From Pholis gunnellus (Eukaryota; Chordata; Actinopteri; Perciformes; Pholidae): DNA of 64,000 nt. Positions 35,643 through 46,385 of this stretch are shown piece after piece. The position numbers and the translations under genes are program-made. Below the pieces are notes generated by a model. It was not told the DNA's origin and did not search any database. It saw nothing but the letters and a program-made list of their open reading frames with translations. The first letter of the stretch is position 1. Each line of letters starts with the position of its first letter. Where the stretch lies: NCBI GenBank assembly GCA_910591455.2, contig OU342816.1, positions 15,194,638 to 15,258,637 of the forward strand, given 5' to 3'.

Positions 35643-35899
35643 GAGCCAGAGACTCACACTTTTTCAGCGTATGTATCGAGGCTGAAACTGATGCCGAACC
35701 AAAGTTTGTTTTGCAAACAGTCAACAATGCAAAGAGTCAAACATGAGAAAAAGCCACCTCCTTTTGTCTACATACATGCTTGTTTAAAATTCTTGCAAAG
35801 TTACAAAGAAGCGAATTCAATTATTGCCGAGCAACTGCACTTGATTACTGATAATAAGGCCCATCTATCCAGCCTGAACAGACAACAACAATAAGTACT

Positions 35900-36003
35900 T
35901 CCTTTGAGCCGGAATTGAAGCAGCGACCTAAGGATACCTGCATATCTTCTACGGTGAAACATCAGCCTACAGTCCTCCGCTCTACCAACTGAGCTATCGA
36001 AGG
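35900..36003 (-). tRNA. tRNA-Tyr(GTA), copy 2, probably defective
   Basis: G68 is changed to A (C5-A68 mismatch in the acceptor stem), and G53 to C, which breaks the conserved 53-61 pair and the B box. Likely a pseudogene. Confidence 0.7.
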
Positions 36004-36249
36004 GAGCCAGAGACTCACACTTTTTCAGCGTATGTACCGAGGCTGAAACTGATGCCGAACCAAAGTTTGTTTTGCAAACACTCAACAATGCAAAGAGTCA
36101 AACATGACAAAAAGCCACCTCCTTTTGTCTACGTACATGCTTGTTTAAAACTCTTGCAAAGTTACAAAGAAGATAATTCAATTATTGCCCTTGATTACTG
36201 ATAATAAGGCCCATCTATCCAGTCCGAACAGACAACAACAATAAGTACG

Positions 36250-36353
36250 TCCTTCGAGCCGGAATTGAACCAGCGACCTAAGGATACCTGCATATTTTCT
36301 AATGGGAAACATCAGCCTACAGTCCTCCGCTCTACCAACTGAGCTATCGAAGG
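36250..36353 (-). tRNA. tRNA-Tyr(GTA), copy 3, canonical
   Basis: Mature part as copy 1. The intron is the variant with CCCATTAG in place of CACCGTAG. Confidence 0.92.
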
Positions 36354-36610
36354 GAGCCAGAGACTCACACTTTTTCAGCGTATGTATCGAGGCTGAAACT
36401 GATGCCGAACCAAAGTTTGTTTTGCAAACAGTCAACAATGCAAAGAGTCAAGCATGACAAAAAGCCACATCCCTTTGTCTCCGTACATGCTTGTTTAAAA
36501 CTCTTGCAAAGTTACAAAGAAGCGAATTCAATTATTGCCGAGCAACTGCACTTGATTACTGATAATAAGGACCATCTATCGAGTCCGAACAGACAACAAC
36601 AATAAGTACT

Positions 36611-36714
36611 TCCTTTGAGCCGGAATTGAACCAGCGACCTAAGGATACCTGCATATTTTCTACGGTGAAACATCAGCCTACAGTCCTCCGCTCTACCAAC
36701 TGAGCTATCGAAGG
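36611..36714 (-). tRNA. tRNA-Tyr(GTA), copy 4, one acceptor mismatch
   Basis: As copy 1 except G68 to A, giving a C-A mismatch at acceptor pair 5-68. The promoter boxes are intact. Confidence 0.8.
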
Positions 36715-36971
36715 GAGCCAGAGACTCACACTTTTTCAGCGTATGTATCGAGGCTGAAACTGATGCCGAACCAAAGTTTGTTTTGCAAACACTCAACAAT
36801 GCAAAGAGTCAAACATGACAAAAAGCCACATCCCTTTGTCTCCGTACATGCTTGTTTAAAACTCTTGCAAAGTTACAAAGAAGATAATTCAATTATTGTC
36901 AATCAACTGCACTTGATTATTGATAATAAGGCTCATCTATCCAGTCCGAACAGACAACAACAATAACTACG

Positions 36972-37075
36972 TCCTTCGAGCCGGAATTGAACCAGCGACC
37001 TAAGGATACCTGCATATTTTCTACGGTGAAACATCAGCCTACAGTCCTCCGCTCTACCAACTGAGCTATCGAAGG
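36972..37075 (-). tRNA. tRNA-Tyr(GTA), copy 5, canonical
   Basis: Same mature part and intron as copy 1, from which it lies exactly 1433 bp away; the surrounding spacer is also matched. Confidence 0.93.
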
Positions 37076-37332
37076 GAGCCAGAGACTCACACTTTTTCAG
37101 CGTATGTATCGAGGCTGAAACTGATGCCGAACCAAAGTTTGTTTTGCAAACAGTCAACAATGCAAAGAGTCAAACATGAGAAAAAGCCACCTCCTTTTGT
37201 CTACATACATGCTTGTTTAAAATTCTTGCAAAGTTACAAAGAAGCGAATTCAATTATTGCCGAGCAACTGCACTTGATTACTGATAATAAGGACCATCTA
37301 TCCAGCCTGAACAGACAACAACAATAAGTACT

Positions 37333-37436
37333 TCCTTTGAGCCGGAATTGAACCAGCGACCTAAGGATACCTGCATATCTTCTACGGTGAAACATCAGCC
37401 TACAGTCCTCCACTCTACCAACTGAGCTATCGAAGG
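37333..37436 (-). tRNA. tRNA-Tyr(GTA), copy 6, acceptor mismatch
   Basis: G68 to A as in copies 2 and 4. C25 to T leaves a G-U wobble in the D stem. T arm normal. Confidence 0.78.
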
Positions 37437-37682
37437 GAGCCAGAGACTCACACTTTTTCAGCGTATGTACCGAGGCTGAAACTGATGCCGAACCAAAGTT
37501 TGTTTTGCAAACACTCAACAATGCAAAGAGTCAAACATGACAAAAAGCCACCTCCTTTTGTCTACGTACATGCTTGTTTAAAACTCTTGCAAAGTTACAA
37601 AGAAGATAATTCAATTATTGCCCTTGATTACTGATAATAAGGCCCATCTATCCAGTCCGAACAGACAACAACAATAAGTACG

Positions 37683-37786
37683 TCCTTCGAGCCGGAATTG
37701 AACCAGCGACCTAAGGATACCTGCATATTTTCTACTGGGAAACATCAGCCTACAGTCCTCCGCTCTACCAACTGAGCTATCGAAGG
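37683..37786 (-). tRNA. tRNA-Tyr(GTA), copy 7, canonical
   Basis: Canonical mature sequence with the CCCAGTAG intron variant. Confidence 0.93.
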
Positions 37787-38043
37787 GAGCCAGAGACTCA
37801 CACTTTTTCAGCGTATGTATCGAGGCTGAAACTGATGCCGAACCAAAGTTTGTTTTGCAAACACTCAACAATGCAAAGAGTCAAGCATGACAAAAAGCCA
37901 CATCCCTTTGTCTCCGTACATGCTTGTTTAAAACTCTTGCAAAGTTACAAAGAAGATAATTCAATTATTGTCAATCAACTGCACTTGATTACTGATAATA
38001 AGGCTCATCTATCCAGTCCGAACAGACAACAACAATAACTACG

Positions 38044-38147
38044 TCCTTCGAGCCGGAATTGAACCAGCGACCTAAGGATACCTGCATATCTTCTACGGTG
38101 AAACATCAGCCTACAGTCCTCCGCTCTACCAACTGAGCTATCGAAGG
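38044..38147 (-). tRNA. tRNA-Tyr(GTA), copy 8, canonical
   Basis: Canonical mature sequence; intron has the CACCGTAG form. Confidence 0.93.
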
Positions 38148-38391
38148 GAGCCGGAGACTCACACTTTTTCAGCGTATGTACCGAGGCTGAAACTGATGCC
38201 GAACCAAAGTTTGTTTTGCAAACACTCAACAATGCAAAGAGTCAAACATGACAAAAAGCCACCTCCTTTTGTCTCCGTACAAAGTAAATAAGTCACAAAG
38301 AAGATAATTCAATTATTGTCAATCAACTGGACTTGATTACTGATAATAAGGCCCATCTATCCTGACTGAACAGACAACAACAATATGTACG

Positions 38392-38495
38392 TCCTTCGAG
38401 CCAGAATTGAACCAGCGACCTAAGGATACCTGCATATCTTTTACGGTGAAACATCAGCCTACAGTCCTCCGCTCTACCAACTGAGCTATCGAAGG
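38392..38495 (-). tRNA. tRNA-Tyr(GTA), copy 9, near canonical
   Basis: One T-stem change (C to T) leaves a G-U wobble, and the B box ends in CT in place of CC. Probably foldable. Confidence 0.85.
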
Positions 38496-38741
38496 GAGCC
38501 AGAGACTCACACTTTTTCAGCTTATGTATCCAGGCTGAAACTGATGCCGAACCAAAGTTTGTTTTGCAAACACTCAACAATGCAAAGAGTCAAACATGAC
38601 AAAAAGCCACCTCCTTTTGTCTACGTACATGCTTGTTTAAAACTCTTGCAAAGTTACGAAGAAGCTAATTCAATTATTGCCCTTGATTACTGATAATAAG
38701 GCCCATCTATCCAGTCCGAACAGACAACAACAATAAGTACG

Positions 38742-38845
38742 TCCTTCGAGCCGGAATTGAACCAGCTACCTAAGGATACCTGCATATTTTCTACGGTGAA
38801 ACATCAGCCTACAGTCCTCCGCTCTACCAACTGAGCTATCGAAGG
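38742..38845 (-). tRNA. tRNA-Tyr(GTA), copy 10, C48 changed
   Basis: The base at position 48, which normally forms the 15-48 tertiary pair, is A in place of C. Stems are otherwise normal. Confidence 0.8.
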
Positions 38846-39080
38846 GAGCCAGAGACTCACACTTTTTCAGCGTATGTATCGAGGCTGAAACTGATGCCGA
38901 ACCAAAGTTTGTTTTGCAAACACTCAACAATGCAAAGAGTCAAACATGAGAAAAAGCCACCTCCTTTTGTCTACGTACATGCTTGTTTAAAGCTCTTGCA
39001 AAGTTAATTCAATTATTGCCCTTGATTACTGATAATAAGGCCCATCTATCCAGTCCGAACAGACAACAACAATAAGTACG

Positions 39081-39184
39081 TCCTTCGAGCCGGAATTGAA
39101 CCCGCGACCTAAGGATACCTGCATATTTTCTACTGGGAAACATCAGCCTACAGTCCTCCGCTCTACCAACTGAGCTATCAAAGG
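39081..39184 (-). tRNA. tRNA-Tyr(GTA), copy 11, T-stem mismatch
   Basis: T51 to G creates a G-G mismatch in the T stem. C5 to T leaves a wobble in the acceptor stem. Probably weakened. Confidence 0.75.
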
Positions 39185-39441
39185 GAGCCAGAGACTCACA
39201 CTTTTTCAGCGTATGTATCGAGGCTGAAACTGATGCCGAACCAAAGTTTGTTTTGCAAACACTCAACAATGCAAAGAGTCAAACATGAGAAAAAGCCACC
39301 TCCTTTTGTCTACATACATGCTTGTTTAAAATTCTTGCAAAGTTACAAAGAAGCGAATTCAATTATTGCCGAGCAACTGCACTTGATTACTGATAATAAG
39401 GCCCATCTATCCAGTCTGAACAGACAACAACAATAAGTACG

Positions 39442-39545
39442 TCCTTCGAGCCGGAATTGAACCAGTGACCTAAGGATACCTGCATATTTTCTACTGGGAA
39501 ACATCAGCCTACAGTCCTCTGCTCTACCAACTGAGCTATCGAAGG
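39442..39545 (-). tRNA. tRNA-Tyr(GTA), copy 12, T-stem mismatch
   Basis: G49 to A gives an A-C mismatch at the base of the T stem. G26 is A. Confidence 0.75.
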
Positions 39546-39780
39546 GAGCCAGAGACTAACACTTTTTCAGCGTATGTATCGAGGCTGAAACTGATGCCGA
39601 ACCAAAGTTTGTTTTGCAAACACTCAACAATGCAAAGAGTCAAACATGACAAAAAGCCACCTCCTTTTGTCTACGTACATGCTTGTTTAAAGCTCTTGCA
39701 AAGTTAATTCAATTATTGCCCTTGATTACTGATAATAAGGCCCATCTATCCAGTCCGAACAGACAACAACAATAAGTACT

Positions 39781-39884
39781 TCCTTCGAGCCGGAATTGAA
39801 CCAGCGACCTAAGGATACCTGCATATTTTCTACTGGGAAACATCAGCCTACAGTCCTCCGCTCTACCAACTGAGCTATCAAAGA
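39781..39884 (-). tRNA. tRNA-Tyr(GTA), copy 13, wobble acceptor stem
   Basis: C1 and C5 are both T, giving two G-U wobbles in the acceptor stem. Everything else is canonical. Confidence 0.8.
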
Positions 39885-40107
39885 GAGCTAGAGACTCACA
39901 CTTTTTCAGCATATGTATCGAGGCTGAAACTGATGCCGAACCAAAGTTTGTTTTGCAAACACTCAACAATGCAAAGAGTCAAACATGACAACAAGCCACC
40001 TCCACCTGTTTAAAACTCTTGCAAAGTTACAAAGAAGCTAGTTCAATTATTGCCCTTGATTACTGATAATAAGGCCCATCTATCCAGTCCGAACAGACAA
40101 CAACAAT

Positions 40108-41020
40108 CTTTATCCATTAAAGTCCAAATCTTTAATCCATCTTTATCCTTAATGTTTCTGATTCAATGTATGCCAAACACCAATGAGCCATCCTCTGTTC
40201 ACCTTCTTGTAACCCCGGGTTTAATGTCACATTGCTATGAATTGTGGGTAATTCCCTTGGAATGTGTACTTCAGGAAAGTCTTCATAAAAGTTTCAAAAT
40301 GTCTGCGAGAGAGCCCTCAAACGCTCAATGATTTGACAGTGGGACAGCCCTAAACCCTCACGGACTTTTACCGGAACGCGCCTCAAAGTCTGTGAGTCCT
40401 TGAATGTGGAGATCAGGATTGCGGTTTTTCCACAAACTCAATGTCGGCCGTGCTAATTCAGCGAGCAGATATCGGCCTTCCTCTTCCGCAGGGGAGCGTA
40501 GTGCTTTTCCTGCTTGGCTGCTTCTCAGACGGCCAATTCAAGATGCCTGCAGAGGTCGTCCTAATCCTGATGTGCACATAAACCCGGAGGGGTTCTGTAG
40601 TGTTTAGGACAGTCTGATGCTGGTTGCACACACTTTAACCAGCCGATCTGCCTCGCGTAATTGTGGCATGGCAGTGAGCCACACCACTCCAGTTAGACAC
40701 AGCAGATGGAATGTGGATTGAAGTGTCAAAAAAATGTATGTAATACTACATTTACATGTCAATTCTCATAAACTTGATCAAACATAACTGCAGATGGCCG
40801 TAAAGAGTCACCAGTGTAAAGGACAGGCCTTCAGTATAGTAGGCCTACAAGTCTACAGGTCAGGACAGACGGGACTTCTGCCTCCATGTCATTAATGTTA
40901 TAACCGCTGGTTGGAAAATCCTGTTGTAGTTATTGTTGTTGTCACAACAATTGACTAAATTACACATATTACCAAACTAATTCATGTCTGCAAATGAATT
41001 TCTGTCCGTGTAGCTATAAC
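40108..41020. other. Cargo right end, unclassified
   Basis: It follows the truncated last array spacer. A 67-codon plus-strand ORF at 40404-40607 has no recognisable domain. The segment ends at the inner 8 bp flank. Confidence 0.5.
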
Positions 41021-41028
41021 AGCATGTG
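41021..41028. repeat. Inner 8 bp flank, right (AGCATGTG)
   Basis: Identical to 13522-13529; sits directly before the right hAT copy. Confidence 0.85.
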
Positions 41029-41882
41029 CAGAGATGGGCAAAAATACATCAAAATGTATTTTGATACAAAATACCCCCAAATAAATGTATTACAACAAAA
41101 TACAAAATACTGGTGCCAGAAAATGTAACAAAATACATGTATTTTGTATTTAAAATATAGGAAATACTTTTTTCTAGATTTTCTGTTTTCTCACAATTTG
41201 GTATAGCAGAGCATTCAGGTTTATATAATGTACACAAAGCTCTGGTGAACCCCACAAAAAGGAAGAACAGTCACAGAATGTCAGTGTAACTAAGCAAAGC
41301 TATTGAAAGACAACAACTTGATTATGTATATATATTTTTATTAATGGGACTTAACAGCCAATAAACTTTGGCTTTGTATCAACAAGAAAATATTCATCAC
41401 ATATGACATACAAGCTCCCAATCTCCCTCTTCCTATAGCTAGCTACTCGACTGATAAGTTAACTTGCTAAACACTGGCTATGCACTAGCCTAGACAGCAT
41501 GCTAGCGTCATTAGCATGTTAGCATCGATCGCTAGCTTGATATTATAACAATCACCATGTATATACAATAGGCTATGTAGCCAGACCCAGACATAAGTTA
41601 TACATCAAGCTAGTTGACATCTGTCACACTCAGATACAATATTTAACTTGACAGACAATCCGTTGAACTTGAAGATCTGAAGACTGAACTCGTGAACTGT
41701 TTTTTGATTAGTGGAGAAAGTATTTTGAGTATTTTAAATACAAAATTACTCCACTCTAAAGTATTTTGTTACAAATTATGTTAGATTTTGAATCGGCCCT
41801 ATCAAATACAAATTACAAAATACTCAAAAGTAATTGAAATACGTATTTCAAATACAAGTAATAGAAATACTGCCCATCTCTG
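41029..41882 (+). mobile_element. Non-autonomous hAT element, right copy
   Basis: 854 bp with CAGAGATGGGCA / TGCCCATCTCTG ends, same orientation as the left copy and lacking its LTR insertion. The left flank is AGCATGTG and the right flank ACTATGCT, the reverse arrangement of the left copy's flanks. Confidence 0.88.
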
Positions 41883-41890
41883 ACTATGCT
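41883..41890. repeat. Outer target-site duplication, right (ACTATGCT)
   Basis: Identical to 11976-11983 at the far left of the block. Confidence 0.85.
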
Positions 41891-44539
41891 TCTCAGGGAA
41901 GATGAGATATAACCTGATGCACCAGGTGAGAAGCCCTCATTGGAAATTGTTTGAAAAAGGGCGGGCACTTTCAAAAATTACTTGGCAGGTGATTGGATGA
42001 ACCATATCCATCTGTCAATCAAACTCTTACTGAAGGAAGTCGGGAGAAGAGCAAAAGAAACATATTTTTCATTGAGAAAAGGCATGTGCCGTTGTTTGAA
42101 GAAATACTCTCCAGTTGCGATACAGCTGATGCTGTTGCAGCATCTACACAAACTCCTTTAGAACCAACAGTCGCCTCACACACCTAAACCACGCCCGAAG
42201 CTCCTCACAAGATGCTGATTGGCCTGGTCACTGGCATCCGGCTGTCATGCAAGGTAAGATTAGATGAATTGAAAATGTCACTGGCAAATATACAATAAAC
42301 ATGTAAGATATTTGCAAATTGGAAGGATTTCTTTTAATGGCATCCTCAATATTTCTCAATTGAGAAGCAAGTTTCCTGGATAACTTGGTTGTGTTGGTGT
42401 TATCAGTCTGAAATATTTTAGATAGTTTCTGGTATGTTCGATTCATTTTGGTAATGTCACCCAGTCTTGGGAAATGCACCGTTTCATGCGGGTCGCTTCC
42501 ACACTTGGAACTTTCATGCTGGGTGGTGGGAAAGTTAATGAATCTGTGCATTGTCCGAGGTGCTGTTAGGAGCAACAACAAGTTTTATTTATTATTGCCA
42601 AAACTGTCGAGTGTGACGGACCCAAATCATGAATGACGCAAAACTACATCTTCCCTGTGAGGTGGTGAGGACCTTTGATTTTGCAATGACAGGATTTGTT
42701 CTTATTGTAAATGGTGCAATTTCATCCCACATCCAGGTTGGATGGATCAACAGAGCGTTGGACAGCTGGTATTCACTCTTTCCCAAACTATAATTTTTCC
42801 CTAACTCGGTTGTCTACAGGGTTGTTTTGTACCTTAACCCAACCATGCCTCAAACATAGAAGTGTAAAATCCGAAAGTTTGAAAGTTTGGGGAGGCACAG
42901 ACAAATGATGTGTTTTTCTGGAGTGCGGACGAACAATGCACGTTGTCTTTCAATTTAGATTGTCTTGTTGGGTTTCTCACGCCTCTGGAGCTCTCCTAAG
43001 TATCAGCAGATAGAGGAGGCGTTTCCTATGTAAAATGAGCACACACAAAAAGCATCACTCTGAGAATCTCTGGTCAGGTTGGACTGATTTTCTACTCTGA
43101 GACGCTTGATAAATTCAGACCGAGGTGTCAGAAATCAGGCAGCATTAATCAGCAGTCACCTAACCTCATGATTCATCCTTGTTATCTAGCCTCTGTGACG
43201 TCCATGCTGCTCTATAAAACACGCTGATCTCTGCCAAACAGGACGACCAATTCAAAGACAAACATCTTGTCCTTTTGGAAATAATGACTGTGAATCATTT
43301 TAGGTTTGCAGCCGTAGATTTCTAGTTGGGACAAGAAGTCTGGCTGGGTTTTCATTTCACCATTTAATTAAGGACAGACTCACACCAGGTGAATAGAATT
43401 AACTGTAATCAACTAATTGTATGGAGACCAGGCCCTCTGCACTTAATGTGTGTAGATGTGCCAGAGTGAATGAAAACATTCTAGAAGAAAGGGAGTAAAG
43501 AAGTCACTTTTATTTCAGTGCTTTATTTCAGCTCATCTGTGCTTTTGTGTCGGTCCAATATCCTGTTGCTTTCCTGGGCTTTTTAGTATTTAATCTCTAA
43601 TAATTCTTTGCTCTTCTCCTTCCTGTAATTAGGCTATTTTTTTATTCTCTACCTCCCCGATTCACCCATTGAACAGAGCACTTTCCTCTACTTCACACCT
43701 TTTCTTTTCATCCTTTCCAAACAAACGAAATGTCATGATTCATTTCACTGTGACAGCCTGTGCTGACGCTGAAAAGCTGAATACATTTAGAGCTAAAATT
43801 ATTAAAAGGCTTTTAACACTAGTGACTCCATTATTTTGTGAATTCAAAACAATATCCATTTATTTTACATGTCCCTGGTTCTTTTGGCTCCTCACAAAAA
43901 AAAAAGACATTTTTACATTTATTCCCCCACCTGCTGCTTTTTAAAGGTTCATCTAAATTACCCTACTGATCTCCATCCAACCTTATGAAACAGTGGCAGA
44001 TTTACCACAAAACAAAGAATCACAGTATTTTTTTGAACAATTGTTACTTTATTTCACTAGGTAGAGAAAAGCTACTTCACCTGTCGCTGGCAGATCTCAT
44101 ATCTAAGCTAGTAAAGTGTTAACAACTATTTTTAATGGAGAGTAGCTAAAGCCTGCATGAATTCTCAAATTAGATGTTGCTAGATTAAATGAAGTGACAA
44201 TTGACAAATCCCTGATGTCATTCTGAAACTATGTACATGTGTACATTTAAAAAACTAAAACTTAACTCGAGCTTCATTAGGTATTATTTTTCAAGCGTCT
44301 GTCATCTCATCGATACTCGTGTGACTGGCAAAGACAACTCTGCACAAGGGTCTTAAACTTCCACATGATGGCTACATTCATGATATCATCATATGCTGAT
44401 TCTAAAGCTCAGTGGTTCACCAGTCACCATGTGGTTGATGCACATTATCCATAATCCAACCAACCCTGTTTGGACGTTCACTAGAAAAATATGCTTGAGA
44501 AAGCAACAATTTAATTCAATATATTTCTATAGCCCAAAA
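41891..44539. other. Intergenic DNA right of the block, no gene seen
   Basis: Short ORFs only. The minus-strand frame at 42228-42581 (117 codons) has no recognised domain and no splice context. Confidence 0.5.
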
Positions 44540-44695
44540 TCACAAACTTGCCTCAGAGGGCTTCACAATCTGTACAGCACCCGGCATCCTCGCATCGGAA
44601 CAGGAAAAAGGAAGACACCTTAGGGAGAGCAACAGAGGGGGGAGCCCTCTCCCAGGATGGACAGAAGTTCAACAGATGTCATGTGTACTGGATGA
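44540..44695 (+). repeat. Dispersed teleost repeat (SINE-like), copy 3
   Basis: Same family as 17735-17945: CCTCAGAGGGCTTCACAATC, CTCTCCCAGGATGGACAGAA, GATGTCATGTGTACTGGATG. Confidence 0.7.
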
Positions 44696-45084
44696 AAAAC
44701 ATGAAAGAATGACTAGAACAGTGCATATGATATAGATGATTCATATAATGAGAGTATAGTAAGCACAATAATGATGAAAAAATGATGACGACTAAAAATA
44801 ACAGCAGTGGATATAATAGAGTAATAATGATGATGAAAGCATTAAAGGTAGCAGTATTAGTGAAATAAATGTGGGTGTCGGGTATAACCACGATCCATGA
44901 ACTCTGGGTAAAAAGCCACGTGTGTTAGCGCGGTTTGCACCGACTCCCGATGACAAACCGGTAACAAATACCTTTGGAGGCTCTTGATAACACATAATCA
45001 TCATGATGTGCTCAGTCGCGTAATCGATGTAGTCGGTCACCTTTTTAGTATACCATGTAGTACATGAATGTAGTTGTATGGTGT

Positions 45085-45215
45085 ATATAGTGTTTCCTTT
45101 ACTTTCTGAAATATATATATATACATCTTAAACCTCGTTCAATCTACTTTCGCAATTCTGTACGTTATTGTGTACATGCCAATAAAGCAAATTTGAATGA
45201 CAAGAACAAATAAAA
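45085..45215 (+). repeat. Possible LINE 3' tail
   Basis: GTGTACATGCCAATAAAGCA followed by AATTTGAATG resembles the 3' end phrase of fish LINEs. No coding part is present. Confidence 0.4.
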
Positions 45216-45272
45216 GACAGTCACTGTCGACGGTTTTGAACGGACGTCCCAGCACAAAGACCTCCACTGTGT

Positions 45273-45301
45273 GTACTGTGTGTGTGTGTGTGTGTGTGTG
45301 T
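45273..45301. repeat. (GT)n microsatellite
   Basis: Simple GT run. Confidence 0.9.
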
Positions 45302-45764
45302 GGCGCTGTGTCACTTCTGGATCAGACGTCATGCAGTCACACTTTTCTTTCTCTCACACAGTGCTCGCCCACACACACACATTTGTCACCATTCTGTGTC
45401 AAATTAAACACACACTCTCACAGACGCTGACTTGGAGCTGTGACGTCCCCCTGATCCCACTCAGACCATCGTTTTTGTTCGATCCTCCTTTCAGCTCATT
45501 GACCTCTCTCTCCGTCACACCAGCTCTTCCTCTGTGCCATATCCCACGCTCAGCTCCAACTCTGGCTGATCGCTGTATCATCGTTCGGTTATTTGGCTCT
45601 TGTTTCACTGAGTCACTCACATCTGATCGGATGTGTCGACCAGTTTAGATTTTGGCTAATCACTTTGGGGTCAATTTCAGCTTTGTGTGACTTAAAGCAA
45701 CAGTTTTCTTCTCAATAAAGGCCCCTTTTTATTTAACACAACTCTAGTGTTGGTGTGGTCCACC

Positions 45765-45985
45765 GCTTTGGCCCGGACTGAAATCTCTCAATATCTATTT
45801 TATTGATTGCAGTGATTTTTTGTACACGTTCATTATCCAGATATGATGTACTTTACTGACTTTGACAATACCAAAGTGTTCAATCATGCTGTGGAATATC
45901 AAAACATGTACTTGACAGATTGGCACCAAATTCACGTTTCCGAGATGATGTACTCTAATATCTTTGGTGATCCCCTGACATTTTC
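45765..45985 (+). repeat. Dispersed teleost repeat (GACTGAAATATCTCA family), copy 2
   Basis: Diverged copy beginning GCCCGGACTGAAATCTCTCA. A second partial inverted piece is at about 46318-46385. Confidence 0.6.
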
Positions 45986-46385
45986 CCCCAGCAAAACTTG
46001 TCATGTTGGCTGAGAGAGCAACAAATGTGAGCCAAATGCAGGCAAACACACACAACGCCAGCAGATAAGATGAAAGGAAATGTGCTACAGGTAACGGGCT
46101 GACAAGTTGGCAATGGGAAAGCGTTCCACACAGTCAAAGAAATACCCGAAAACTGGTGAGCAGGTTAGAAACAGGCAACAGGTGAAAAGTTAATGAACAG
46201 ATCAGGTATAGGTTAAGGATAGCATTCAGACATGTTGGAAAGCAAAGGCACGGGTATTACTGTTGAGTGGAAAAGGGCCAGAGTAAAAGTCAGGGGATCC
46301 CCAAAGTCAGTAGGATTCATCTGTCTCATTGACGGCAATCCATCCATTCCTCGTTGAGATATTTCAGTGTGGACCAAAGTGGCGG

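Larger units (their letters stand above)
35313..40107 (-). repeat. Tandem array of tRNA-Tyr units (339-361 bp period)
   Basis: Thirteen complete tRNA-Tyr sequences repeat at spacings of 361, 350, 361, 361, 361, 350, 361, 348, 350, 339, 361 and 339 bp. The spacer between genes is also conserved (for example CAAAGTTTGTTTTGCAAACA). The first four units recur 1433 bp downstream as a higher-order unit (35539/36972, 35900/37333, 36250/37683, 36611/38044). The last spacer is cut off near 40107. Confidence 0.95.
13522..41028. other. 27.5 kb cargo between two direct hAT copies
   Basis: Everything between the hAT copies: tRNA-Leu-like and tRNA-Tyr sequences, the coiled-coil gene, the PIM-like gene, fold-back and LINE sequences. 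Both ends carry AGCATGTG, as if they were once joined around a single hAT insertion. The block separates grk6 from prr7, which are neighbours in human. Confidence 0.65.

Noticed and set aside
35313..39969. Many similar 67-95 codon frames on both strands, and a CRISPR-like regular spacing
   Set aside because: They are translations of the tRNA-Tyr units (for example DSSVGRAEDCRLM reads through the tRNA itself). The spacing is that of a tRNA gene array in a vertebrate, not a CRISPR array.
42228..42581. 117-codon minus-strand frame
   Set aside because: Looked protein-like in places, but I found no family, no splice context and no related copy; left as unclassified intergenic DNA.
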